Part shown: piece after piece, positions 38,661 to 49,353 of the stretch
Numbering within the stretch: the stretch's first letter is position 1
How the letters are laid out: every line of letters starts with the position of its first letter
Origin: Rhizobium sp. 16-488-2b
GTDB taxonomy: Bacteria; Pseudomonadota; Alphaproteobacteria; Rhizobiales; Rhizobiaceae
Reading direction: 5' to 3'
DNA: 64,000 nucleotides
NCBI RefSeq assembly: GCF_017741815.1
Contig: NZ_JAGHMF010000034.1
Span: 62,001 to 126,000 of the forward strand
Made by a program: the position numbers and the translations under genes
The notes under the pieces: generated by a model
What the model was told of the DNA's origin: nothing
What the model saw: only the letters and a program-made list of their open reading frames with translations
Databases searched by the model: none

Positions 38661-38661
<1 letters not shown>
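38047..38661 (-). CDS. pcaG: protocatechuate 3,4-dioxygenase alpha subunit
   Basis: 204 residues. Opens ETPSQTAGPYVHIGLTP, the alpha-subunit signature, and contains GAGALVRDAVIEIWQADSAG and the region APHISFWIVARGINIG. The alpha subunit lacks the iron ligands but shapes the active site with PcaH. Its ATG overlaps the pcaH stop as TGATG, so the two subunits are translationally coupled. The complex cleaves protocatechuate to beta-carboxy-cis,cis-muconate. Confidence 0.95.
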
Positions 38662-39419
<758 letters not shown>

Positions 39420-39824
39420 TCAAGCCGCCTTTTCGGCGTCCATCTGTTCGAAGACCTGCTTGGCGATCTTGATCGCGTGATTGGCGGCCGGGACACCGGC
39501 GTAGATCGCCACATGCAGCAGCGCTTCGCAGATGTCGTCTCGGCTGGCCCCTGTATTGGCGGTCGCGCGCACGTGCATGGCCACCTCATCGTCCTGGCCA
39601 AGTGCCGCGAGCAGCGCGATCGTGACGATCGAGCGCTCGCGCTTGGTCAACCCCGGGCGCGACCAAACGTGACCCCAGGCGGCTTCGGTGATCAGATCCT
39701 GAAACGGCTTGTCGAATGCCGTCGAAGCGGCTTCGGCACGATCGACATGGCTGTCGCCCAGAACGGCGCGGCGGGTCGCCATGCCTTGCCTGTAGCGCTC
39801 GGAGGCAAGCGGAGTATCACTCAT
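39420..39824 (-). CDS. pcaC: 4-carboxymuconolactone decarboxylase
   Basis: 134 residues from ATG 39824 (GGAAAAG upstream); an ATG at 39836 is in frame. Carboxymuconolactone decarboxylase fold with WSRPGLTKRERSIVTIALL and HVRATANTGASRDDICEAL. It makes beta-ketoadipate enol-lactone by decarboxylation. A stand-alone PcaC, not fused to PcaD as PcaL. It overlaps the end of pcaD by 8 bases. Confidence 0.95.
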   Translation of the reverse strand: MSDTPLASERYRQGMATRRAVLGDSHVDRAEAASTAFDKPFQDLITEAAWGHVWSRPGLTKRERSIVTIALLAALGQDDEVAMHVRATANTGASRDDICEALLHVAIYAGVPAANHAIKIAKQVFEQMDAEKAA

Positions 39825-40626
39825 GAGCTTTTCCATCTAATGCGAAGTCGATGAATGCGCGGATCACCGCCGTCAGCGCCTCGGGCTGCTCGACGCAGGG
39901 AATATGGCCGGCATCGCGGATGATTTCGTAGCGGGCGTTGGGGATCAGCTGTGCCAGCGATTTGACGAGGTCGGGCGGCGTCGAGCCGTCCTGGTCACCG
40001 ACGATGCAGATCGTCGGCACGGCGATCGCCTTCGCCGCTTCGGTAAAATCGGCATCACGCACGGCGGCGCAGGTGGCGACGTAGCCGGCGACCGGCTGGC
40101 GGACGAGCATGTTGCAGTAGCCGTTGTAGGCCGTGTTTTCGGGGCGGCGGAAAGCCGGTGTGAACCAGCGCTCCATGATGGCATCGCACATGCTGTCGAT
40201 GCCATTTTGTTCGATGGCCGAGATGCGCGCGTTCCAGCTGTCGGCGGTGCCGATCCTGTGGGCGGTGTCGCAGAGGATGAGAGCGCTGACGAGATCAGGC
40301 CGCTGCCGGTAAAGCGACTGGGCAATCAGCCCGCCGACCGAGAGGCCGCAGATGATGGCCTTCTTGATCTCAAGCGTTTCTATGAGGCCGATCAGGTCCG
40401 ATGCGTGGTCCTCGATCGTGTAGGGCGTCGGGCCGACATCTGAGAGGCCGTGGCCGCGCTTGTCGTAGAGCAGAATGGCGAAATCGCCTGCCAGCCGGAC
40501 GATCACGTCGCGCCAGATGCGGAAATCGGTGCCAAGCGAATTCGCAAAGACGAGAACCGGCTTGTCGGCCGGACCGCCGATAACCTGGTAGTGGATCGCG
40601 ATGTCGTTGACGCGGGCAAACTGCAC
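39817..40626 (-). CDS. pcaD: 3-oxoadipate enol-lactonase
   Basis: 269 residues from GTG 40626, with AGGAGGAG 6 bases upstream; the same frame is open into pcaQ but that extension is antisense noise. Alpha/beta hydrolase with nucleophile in ICGLSVGGLIAQSL, acid in VGDQDGSTPP and His in AGHIPCVEQP. It hydrolyses the enol-lactone to beta-ketoadipate. First gene of pcaDCHGB, divergent from pcaQ across a 93-base gap holding a perfect palindrome. Confidence 0.95.
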   Translation of the reverse strand: MQFARVNDIAIHYQVIGGPADKPVLVFANSLGTDFRIWRDVIVRLAGDFAILLYDKRGHGLSDVGPTPYTIEDHASDLIGLIETLEIKKAIICGLSVGGLIAQSLYRQRPDLVSALILCDTAHRIGTADSWNARISAIEQNGIDSMCDAIMERWFTPAFRRPENTAYNGYCNMLVRQPVAGYVATCAAVRDADFTEAAKAIAVPTICIVGDQDGSTPPDLVKSLAQLIPNARYEIIRDAGHIPCVEQPEALTAVIRAFIDFALDGKAHE

Positions 40627-40696
40627 TGGAAACTCCTCCTGACAGGAAATTGAATGTTTAATCTGGTTAGGTAAAATGATATTTCGTGGCGATCCT

Positions 40697-40712
40697 ATAA
40701 CTCTAGAGTTAT
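40697..40712. promoter_or_regulatory. PcaQ-binding site in the pcaD/pcaQ intergenic region
   Basis: A perfect 16-bp palindrome ATAACTCTAGAGTTAT, 8 bases before the pcaQ start and 70 before pcaD. PcaQ of Agrobacterium and Sinorhizobium is known to bind an ATAAC/GTTAT dyad in this same intergenic region. It fits the T-N11-A LysR pattern, so autoregulation of pcaQ with inducer-dependent activation of pcaD is expected. Confidence 0.8.
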
Positions 40713-40719
40713 GTAAGAG

Positions 40720-42854
<2,135 letters not shown>

Positions 42855-42971
42855 TCAGAGTCGTAGGTTAACGAGGTATAGGCAATAATGGAATGCGTGC
42901 GTTATCTGGCCGTTGCGCGATGACTGCACAGAAATGGGTTGGCCATTGTCCGGTGGAATTTTGCTCAGCCC

Positions 42972-43649
42972 TCAGCTGTCCTGCTTCAGCAGACCGCGCG
43001 CCAGCGCATGCTCGACACCGCCTTCGATATGAGCGGCAAGGATATTCTTGGCCGCATCGGCATCGCGTTCGAGCGCAGCATCGAGAAGCGCCTGATGCTC
43101 GCGTGCCGCTACGTCGCCTCGGTAGGATAGAGCGACCATCTGATAGCGCAGATACTTGTCGAAGATGACTGAGTGCGTTTCGATCAGGAGCTTGGAGCCA
43201 CAGGCCGAAATCAGCGCCTGGTGAAACTCCCAGTCGTATCGTTTCCAATCCTCGGCCCGGCTGGCATCACCGGTCGCCATCAGCCGCTCCAAGCTCGCAA
43301 GCTTGTAGTGGGCGGAGACTAGGCGCGCCTCCCACTCCATGTCGCCTTGCGCGAAGGACTGCTCCAGCGCATGCGTCTCAAGGAGCAGCCGCAAAGCGGC
43401 GATCTCCTTGAGATCGGTAATCGAGACGGGACAAACCTGGAATCCGCGCTGCCCTTCAGCAAGTACTAGCCCTTCCGAGGAAAGACGATTGAGGACTTCC
43501 CTGAGCGTGCTGATCGATGTTTCGTAGGATTCCTTCAGCGCATCCAGCTTCAATTTCTGGCCCGGTGCGAGCCGGCCGAAGATGATGTCGGCACGGATGC
43601 GGCGGTAGCTGCTTTCCGCGATTGTCTCGTTTTCTGTCTGCTGCAACAT
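42972..43649 (-). CDS. GntR-family (FCD) regulator
   Basis: 225 residues. Winged HTH (about 10-75: RIRADIIFGRLAPGQKLKLDALKESYETSISTLREVL) and an all-helical FCD effector domain with the metal-binding pattern YDWEFHQALISACGS and later His in REHQALLDAAL and AAHIEGGVEHAL. It is strongly similar to the regulator at 43808-44482, from which it diverges across 158 bases. It lies 135 bases upstream of pobA on the same strand, so control of pobA is plausible. Confidence 0.9.
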   Translation of the reverse strand: MLQQTENETIAESSYRRIRADIIFGRLAPGQKLKLDALKESYETSISTLREVLNRLSSEGLVLAEGQRGFQVCPVSITDLKEIAALRLLLETHALEQSFAQGDMEWEARLVSAHYKLASLERLMATGDASRAEDWKRYDWEFHQALISACGSKLLIETHSVIFDKYLRYQMVALSYRGDVAAREHQALLDAALERDADAAKNILAAHIEGGVEHALARGLLKQDS

Positions 43650-43767
43650 CCCGATGCTCTGTTATTTCGATGCGAACTTTGCCGTGCACGTTACCCCATT
43701 GTCACAGCCGCTGAAATCCTATCCTCTGCCATATTTAAAAAAGACATAGGAAAGGCAATCTGCTGTA

Positions 43768-43782
43768 TGATTTTCCAAATCA
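43768..43782. promoter_or_regulatory. candidate GntR operator
   Basis: Inverted repeat TGATTT-TCC-AAATCA located 25 bases upstream of the second GntR gene and within the region shared by both divergent regulators. The size and position fit autoregulation, but no family consensus proves it. Confidence 0.35.
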
Positions 43783-43807
43783 CGGCGACTGGAGCCCGCG
43801 TAACGCA

Positions 43808-44482
43808 ATGCTGAAGAAAACGGAAGAGACGGCCGAAACCGTCAGCGAGGTCGTGTTTCGGCAGATCCGCCAGGATATCATTTCCGGCATCTTGCCGCCC
43901 GGATCCAAGATCAAGCTGGAGCAGGCGCGCGAGCGTTATTCGATCAGCGTCTCGCCGCTGCGGGAAATCCTCAGCCGCCTGACAACGGAAAATCTCGTCG
44001 TCGCCGAGGGGCAGAAGGGCTTCGAGGTCAGCCCGGCGTCGCGCCGTGAATTGCTCGAACTTGCGGACCTCCGGGTGGTGCTCGAAACCCACGCGCTCGA
44101 TCTCGCTTTCGCCGCTGGCGATCTCGAATGGGAGGCTTCGATCGTCGCGGCGCATCACAAGCTGGCGGCCGCGGAACGGCGGCTTCTCGCCGGTGATGCC
44201 TCGCGCACCATTGAATGGGTTCGCTATGACTGGGAGTTCCACCAGGCGATCGTCTCGGCCTGTAACTCAGCGACGCTGATGGCGACGCTCTCTTCGGTCT
44301 TCGACCGCTTTCTGCGCTATCACATGCTGGCCGAAAGCTTCCGCGGCAAGCCGGTGGTCGAGGATCACCGGGCGCTCTTCGATTTCGCACTTCGACGCGA
44401 TGCTGAGCAGGCCAAGGCCGTGATCCACCGACATGTGCATAGTGGGGTCGAGCACATTCTGAAGAGTGGTATCGTCGCCTGA
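43808..44482 (+). CDS. GntR-family (FCD) regulator, paralogue
   Basis: 224 residues with the same layout as its divergent neighbour: HTH in RQIRQDIISGILPPGSKIKLEQA and an FCD domain with YDWEFHQAIVSACNS, EDHRALFDFAL and IHRHVHSGVEHIL supplying metal ligands. It is convergent with quiC, 15 bases apart. Because it lies between pobA and the hydroaromatic genes it is a candidate regulator of the qui module; FCD regulators commonly sense small carboxylic acids. Confidence 0.9.
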   Translation: MLKKTEETAETVSEVVFRQIRQDIISGILPPGSKIKLEQARERYSISVSPLREILSRLTTENLVVAEGQKGFEVSPASRRELLELADLRVVLETHALDLAFAAGDLEWEASIVAAHHKLAAAERRLLAGDASRTIEWVRYDWEFHQAIVSACNSATLMATLSSVFDRFLRYHMLAESFRGKPVVEDHRALFDFALRRDAEQAKAVIHRHVHSGVEHILKSGIVA

Positions 44483-44497
44483 TCGCATACGCGAGAC

Positions 44498-46393
44498 TTA
44501 GTCACTATCGCGCGGCAGGCCCTCGGGGCGCATTTGCTTTTTCAGCGCGGCGATGCGGAAGATGGCATTGGCCGCTCCATAACCCCGATAGCCCTTGCGC
44601 TCGACGATCTCGAAGAAGAAGCCCTCACCGTATGTGCCGCTGTAGAGCTGGAAATATTCGCCGTGCTCGTCGCGGTCGTAGAGAATGTTATATTCTTTTA
44701 GCCGCTCGGTGAGATCGGGATCCAGACCGAAGCGCGCTTCCACGTCGCCATAATAGTTCGGGGAAATGTGTAGCGGCTTGAAGCCTGCCTTTCGCAAGGT
44801 CTCGGCGGTGGCGAAGATATCGTCGGTGCTGAAGGCAAGATGCTGGATGCCCGAGCCGAATTTTTCCGCGATGAAATGACCGGCGAGCGTCCGCCTGTTT
44901 TCCGCGCCGTTGAGCGTGATCCGCAGCGATCCCTCTTCGTTCTCGACCACCTGGCTGCGTACGACACCGCCGGGATCGATGATATCGACCATCGGCGTTT
45001 TCTCGGTCGCGAAGATCGAGGTATAGAAGAGCAGCCAGGTCAGCATTTCGTCGTAGGCGACTGTCTGCGCGATGTGGTCGATGCGTAGCAGACCCGCGCT
45101 CGAGGCCGATAGCTGTTCGTCGACGGGAATGAAATCGACTTCCGCGAAGCGTCCGAGCGGCGACGCCTCGTCGATCAGATAGACAATACCGCCCCCGACG
45201 CCGCGGATCGCCGGCAGCTCGAGTTCGCCTTCGGCGACCGGTTGCAGGAAGGGTTCGGCATTGAGTGCCACCGCGCGCCGGTGGGCCTCCCTGGCATCGT
45301 CCACCACGAGCGCGAATGCATAGGCGAGCGTCCCGTGGACGGCGTATGCCGCATTGGCGAAGCCCGCCTGGTCGATATTGACGAGAATGCGGATGCCGCC
45401 CTGCTCGTAGAGGCTGACCTCCTTGCTGCGATGCTTGGCCGTCTTGCGAAAGCCCAGCACCTCAAGGATGCCGATCAGCTCGGCCGCATCGCCTTCATCG
45501 GCCGTGAATTCGACAAAACCGACACCTTTCACCGTCGCGCGCGGCGGCATGGGCTTTCCAATCGGGTTGTCGCCGCCGAGGCTACGGCGCACCTGATCGC
45601 CCAGATAGATCAGCGAACGATGGCCGTCGGCCGCGATCTCGCGCGTCGAGCCGCCACGGAACTGGTCGTTGAAGATCTCCAGCGAATAGTAGCCGTCATA
45701 CCCGGTCGCGGCGATCGCGGATGTAAAGGCGGTCACCGGCAGGTCGCCTTCACCGGGCATGTTGCGGAAGTGTCGCGACCAGTAAAGCAGATCCATGTCG
45801 ATCTGCGGCGCGTCCGCCAGCTGTACGATGAAGATCTTCTCTTTCGGGATCGAGCGGATGGAATTGATGTCGATCTTGCGCGACAGGCTATGAAAGCTGT
45901 CCAGCACCAGGCCGATATTGTCGTGGTCGGCACGACGCACAATCTCCCAGGCGTCGCGGTGGTCGTTGATGTGGCGCCCCCATGCCAGCGCCTCGTAGCC
46001 GACGCGCAGTCCGCGTGCCGCTGCGCGTTCGCCCAGTTCGCGGAAGTCGGCGGCGGCGCGGTCGAGGCCGCCGAGCGAGGCGGAAGAGACGTTCGAGCAG
46101 ACGAGCACGAGGTCCGTGCCAAGCTGCTGCATGATATCGAACTTGCGTTCGGCGCGGTCGAAGGTGCGGCTGCGCAGCGGTTCCGGCATGCCCTCGAAAT
46201 CACGGAATGGCTGGAACAGCGTGATCTTCAGGCCGAGATCGCGGGCCATCTTGCCGACATCGGCGGGGCTGCCGTCAAAGGCCAGGAAGTCGTTCTCGAA
46301 AATCTCCACGCCATCGAAGCCCGCCCGCGCGATCGCTTCAAGCTTCTCCGGCAGCTCGCCGCTGATCGAAACCGTCGCTATCGAGGTTTTCAT
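44498..46393 (-). CDS. quiC: 3-dehydroshikimate dehydratase (QuiC type, HPPD-like fusion)
   Basis: 631 residues. The N-terminal TIM barrel (1-280) has metal ligands Glu134, Asp165, Gln191 and Glu239, numbered as in Pseudomonas QuiC1. The C-terminal half (285-625) is a VOC/4-hydroxyphenylpyruvate dioxygenase-like domain with candidate metal ligands His in RIDHIAQ, His in GSGIQHLAF and Glu in FFFEIVERKG. The N-domain turns 3-dehydroshikimate into protocatechuate, linking the shikimate-type pool to pca. The role of the C-domain in this family is unsettled. Divergent from the PAAT transporter genes. Confidence 0.92.
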   Translation of the reverse strand: MKTSIATVSISGELPEKLEAIARAGFDGVEIFENDFLAFDGSPADVGKMARDLGLKITLFQPFRDFEGMPEPLRSRTFDRAERKFDIMQQLGTDLVLVCSNVSSASLGGLDRAAADFRELGERAAARGLRVGYEALAWGRHINDHRDAWEIVRRADHDNIGLVLDSFHSLSRKIDINSIRSIPKEKIFIVQLADAPQIDMDLLYWSRHFRNMPGEGDLPVTAFTSAIAATGYDGYYSLEIFNDQFRGGSTREIAADGHRSLIYLGDQVRRSLGGDNPIGKPMPPRATVKGVGFVEFTADEGDAAELIGILEVLGFRKTAKHRSKEVSLYEQGGIRILVNIDQAGFANAAYAVHGTLAYAFALVVDDAREAHRRAVALNAEPFLQPVAEGELELPAIRGVGGGIVYLIDEASPLGRFAEVDFIPVDEQLSASSAGLLRIDHIAQTVAYDEMLTWLLFYTSIFATEKTPMVDIIDPGGVVRSQVVENEEGSLRITLNGAENRRTLAGHFIAEKFGSGIQHLAFSTDDIFATAETLRKAGFKPLHISPNYYGDVEARFGLDPDLTERLKEYNILYDRDEHGEYFQLYSGTYGEGFFFEIVERKGYRGYGAANAIFRIAALKKQMRPEGLPRDSD

Positions 46394-46420
46394 CTCGCTT
46401 ATCCTCCCTGGCCGATATCG

Positions 46421-46441
46421 TCGTGATAATCATTATGACGA
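46421..46441. promoter_or_regulatory. near-perfect palindrome in the quiC/transporter divergent region
   Basis: Half-sites TCGT-n-ATAAT and ATTAT-n-ACGA around a single central base, 28 bases upstream of the quiC start. Only the two n pairs are mismatched. It is a strong operator candidate for quiC and possibly for the divergent transporter operon. The core TGATAATCATTAT also matches the middle of the classical Fur box, which may be coincidence. Confidence 0.55.
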
Positions 46442-46599
46442 ATGTCGTGAGAAGTTCAATTCAACGTTTGAAAATAGAAGTCTCATACGATTTGAAAAAA
46501 CTATGTTGATTTATCGGTCCGTGTCAGGCAGTTTTGGTCTCACAGTCGGAGGAGAAGGAAGGCTGTGGGGTCGCAACGACCATTGAGGAGGAGAAAAAG

Positions 46600-47430
46600 A
46601 TGTTGAAATCCATGTTGTCACGTCGCAACGCCATGCTTGGCGCGGCCGCTCTGCTCACCGGCATCGCGCTGGCTCAGCCGGCCGCCGCCGTCACCCCGGA
46701 AGAAATCAAAGCCCGCGGCAAGCTGATCGTCGGCATCCAGGGCGATAATCCGCCATGGGGCTTCGTTACCAGCGCCGGCAAGCAGGACGGCTTCGATGCC
46801 GACATGGGCGCGCTCTACGCCAAGGAACTCGGCGTCGAGGTCGAGTTCGTGCCGCTTGAGGTCAACAACCGCATTCCCGCGCTGACGTCTGGTCGCGTCG
46901 ATGTTCTCTTCGCGACGATGGCGATGCTGCCGGACCGCGCCAAGGCGGTTCAGTTCAGCCAGCCCTACAATGCCAATGCCATCGTGCTGATCGGGCCGAA
47001 GAACAAGTCGATCAAGACGAATGACGACATGGCCAACATGACCATTTCCGTGGCGAAGGGCGCTGCACAGGACACGCAGGTCACCAAGAATGCACCGGCT
47101 TCGGCCACCATTCGCCGTTTCGACGGCGATGCAGCCAGCGTCCAGGCGCTGGTATCGGGGCAGGCCGAGGCCCTCGGCGGCAACATCTTCTACATGGATC
47201 GCGTCGAGAAGGCGCGTCCCGGCGAATTCGAGAACAAGCTCGAGTTCCAGAAGCTCTACAACGGCGCCTGCACCCGTCTGGGCGAGAAGGAAATCAACGC
47301 CTCGCTCAACACCTTCATCGACAAGATCAAGGCAAACGGCGAGCTGAAGAAGGTCTACGACAAGTGGATGAAGGTCCCCGTGCCTGAATTCCCGGCGAGC
47401 CTCGAAGGCATTCCCTTCGCGGCAAATTAA
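46600..47430 (+). CDS. PAAT-type ABC substrate-binding protein, probably for quinate/shikimate-like acids
   Basis: 276 residues from ATG 46600 (GAGGAGGAG upstream). The signal region has SRRNAMLGAAALLTG, possibly Tat-like, cleaved near PAAA-30. Fold of HisJ/GlnH-type proteins (SBP_bac_3): GFDADMGALYAKELG, IPALTSGRVDVLFATM and SQPYNANAIVLIG. Arg113, equivalent to the carboxylate-binding Arg of amino acid binders, is kept, but the alpha-ammonium Asp is replaced by Asn195. That, plus its place between quiC and aroQ, argues for an amine-free carboxylate ligand. First gene of a rightward operon. Confidence 0.85.
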   Translation: MLKSMLSRRNAMLGAAALLTGIALAQPAAAVTPEEIKARGKLIVGIQGDNPPWGFVTSAGKQDGFDADMGALYAKELGVEVEFVPLEVNNRIPALTSGRVDVLFATMAMLPDRAKAVQFSQPYNANAIVLIGPKNKSIKTNDDMANMTISVAKGAAQDTQVTKNAPASATIRRFDGDAASVQALVSGQAEALGGNIFYMDRVEKARPGEFENKLEFQKLYNGACTRLGEKEINASLNTFIDKIKANGELKKVYDKWMKVPVPEFPASLEGIPFAAN

Positions 47431-47454
47431 GCCCTTCCTGATGGGGCGATGCGA

Positions 47455-47480
47455 CGGCGGCGTCTTGAAGGCGGCCGCCG
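47455..47480 (+). promoter_or_regulatory. GC-rich hairpin between binding protein and aroQ
   Basis: CGGCGGC/GCCGCCG with a 12-base loop, in the 98-base gap after the binding-protein stop. It could protect the upstream mRNA or reduce read-through to aroQ. No U-tract. Confidence 0.3.
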
Positions 47481-47528
47481 CCGCTTTGCCGCGGCGATGA
47501 ATGTCTCGTGCCGAACGCGGGAGCGATG

Positions 47529-47975
47529 ATGAGCAAGACGATCTTTGTACTGAACGGGCCGAACCTCAATCTTCTCGGCCAAAGGGAGCCGCATATCTAT
47601 GGCTCGACGACGCTCGCCGAGATCGAGCAGCGCTGCACGGCCAAGGCGCGCGACCTCGGCTACGAGGTGGATTTTCGCCAGACCAATTTCGAGGGAGCGC
47701 TGATCGAAAGCATTCACGAGGCGCGCCAGAAGGCTTGCGGGATCATCATCAACCCTGCTGCCTTTACATTCACCTCGATCGCGCTTCTCGATGCGCTGAA
47801 GACCTTCGATCCGCCGAAGATCGAACTGCACATCTCCAATGTCCATGCCCGCGAGAGCATCTACCACAAGTCCCTGATCTCGCCGATCGCGACGGCGATC
47901 ATGATCGGCTTCGGTGCGGATGGGTACGAGCTGGCGATCCAGGCCATGACGCAGCTGGTCGCTCGCAGCCGCTGA
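47529..47975 (+). CDS. aroQ: type II 3-dehydroquinate dehydratase
   Basis: 148 residues from ATG 47529, which GGGAG precedes by 5 bases and which restores the Mycobacterium numbering: Asn12, Arg19, catalytic Tyr24, Asn75, Glu99, His101 and Arg108 are all present. His81 of the usual THTS motif is Phe81 here (TFTS). The enzyme interconverts 3-dehydroquinate and 3-dehydroshikimate. In this operon the catabolic direction is likely, giving substrate for QuiC. It lies between the binding protein and permease genes of an ABC system. Confidence 0.93.
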   Translation: MSKTIFVLNGPNLNLLGQREPHIYGSTTLAEIEQRCTAKARDLGYEVDFRQTNFEGALIESIHEARQKACGIIINPAAFTFTSIALLDALKTFDPPKIELHISNVHARESIYHKSLISPIATAIMIGFGADGYELAIQAMTQLVARSR

Positions 47976-48003
47976 CCGGACAGGAAAGGCCAGAAACAAG
48001 CCC

Positions 48004-48672
48004 ATGAACTACACACTGGACTTCACGCCTGTCATCGACGGTCTGCCAAGCCTGCTGCTTGCCTGTCTCGGTACGTTCCTGCTGGCGATCTCAGGCATGC
48101 TGCTTGCGGTCCTGATCGGCATCGGCGGCGTCATGCTGCGCGATTCCCGCTTCAAGCCGATACGCTGGTTGGTGATCGGCTTCGTCGAGATCATCCGCAA
48201 CACGCCGTTTCTGGTGCAGATCTTCTTCATCTATTTCGCCCTGCCGCTCGCCGGCATCAGGCTCGATCCGACGCCGACGGCGATCATCGCGCTCGGCATC
48301 AATGGCGGCGCCTACGCGATCGAGATCATTCGCGGCGGGGTGCAATCCATCCCCGCGGGCCAGAAGGAAGCCGGTCTGGCGCTTGGCCTGCACAAGGCGC
48401 AGGTCTTCCGTTTCATCGTGCTGAAGCCGGCGCTGAGGGCGATCTATCCGTCGCTTACCAGCCAGTTCGTGCTTTTGACGCTGTCTACCAGCATCTGCTC
48501 GGCGATCTCGGCCTACGAACTGACCTCGGTCTCGCAAAGGATCGAGTCGGAAAGCTTCCGCAGCTTCGAGGTCTACTTCACGGTCACGGTTTTCTACCTC
48601 GTGATCTCCTGGGTGATGATGCGCCTCTTCGGGCTCTTCTCATCCCGCTATTTCAATTACCCGGTCAAGTAG
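48004..48672 (+). CDS. PAAT-type ABC permease (first)
   Basis: 222 residues, five membrane helices. The EAA coupling loop is GVQSIPAGQKEAGLALGLHKAQVFRFIVLKPALR-like, and VEIIRNTPFLVQIFFIYFALP is typical of the HisQ/HisM family. It begins 29 bases after aroQ and ends 10 bases before the second permease. The pair should form a heterodimeric channel for the binding protein's ligand. Confidence 0.92.
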   Translation: MNYTLDFTPVIDGLPSLLLACLGTFLLAISGMLLAVLIGIGGVMLRDSRFKPIRWLVIGFVEIIRNTPFLVQIFFIYFALPLAGIRLDPTPTAIIALGINGGAYAIEIIRGGVQSIPAGQKEAGLALGLHKAQVFRFIVLKPALRAIYPSLTSQFVLLTLSTSICSAISAYELTSVSQRIESESFRSFEVYFTVTVFYLVISWVMMRLFGLFSSRYFNYPVK

Positions 48673-48681
48673 GAGGCTCCC

Positions 48682-49323
48682 ATGGGTCGCGATGAATTCA
48701 TCTTCCTGCTGATCGGCCTGAAATGGACGGTGGTGTTGTCCGTCGTCGGTTTCATCTGCGGTTCGATCGGCGGGCTCATAATCGCGCTGCTGCGGACCTG
48801 CGGTCTGCCGCTTCTGGAAAGGTTGACAGCCGGCTACATCGCGGTGTTTCAGGGCACGCCGCTTCTGATGCAGCTTTTCGTCGTCTATTACGGACTGGCG
48901 CTGGTGGGCCTGAAGCTGGATGCGTGGGTCGCGGTCGCAATCGGTCTCACGCTGCATGCCAGCGCCTATCTCGGCGAGATCTGGCGCGGCTCGATCGAGG
49001 CGGTGCCGCGCGGGCAGACCGAGGCGGCCAAGGCGCTCAGCATCAAATACGTGTCGCGCATGAAGGACGTGATCCTGCCGCAGGCGATCCGCATCTCGCT
49101 GCCGGCGACGATCGGCTTCCTGGTGCAGTTGATCAAGGGGACATCGCTCGCCGCCATCGTCGGTTTCACCGAGCTCACGCGTGCCGGCAACATCATCTCC
49201 AACCAGATCTTCGAGCCGCTGACGGTCTTCGGCATCGTCGGCATCCTCTATTTCATCATGTGCTGCCCGCTGACGATCCTCGGTGCCCGCCTCGAGCGGC
49301 GCTTCGCGATGTCGGCGCGCTGA
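48682..49323 (+). CDS. PAAT-type ABC permease (second)
   Basis: 213 residues, about five helices. Contains FQGTPLLMQLFVVYYGLAL and the EAA loop SIEAVPRGQTEAAKALSIKY. AGGAGG precedes the ATG. Clearly related to the preceding permease but distinct, as in heterodimeric HisQM-like systems. No fused binding domain. Confidence 0.92.
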   Translation: MGRDEFIFLLIGLKWTVVLSVVGFICGSIGGLIIALLRTCGLPLLERLTAGYIAVFQGTPLLMQLFVVYYGLALVGLKLDAWVAVAIGLTLHASAYLGEIWRGSIEAVPRGQTEAAKALSIKYVSRMKDVILPQAIRISLPATIGFLVQLIKGTSLAAIVGFTELTRAGNIISNQIFEPLTVFGIVGILYFIMCCPLTILGARLERRFAMSAR

Positions 49324-49353
49324 GTGCGCCTGCCTGTCCGGGAGAATTGAACC

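Noticed and set aside
44498-46393. Annotation of this gene as 4-hydroxyphenylpyruvate dioxygenase for tyrosine breakdown
   Set aside because: Only the C-terminal half is HPPD-like. The N-terminal barrel has the four QuiC1 metal ligands, and the gene lies with protocatechuate genes, so dehydroshikimate dehydratase is the better call.
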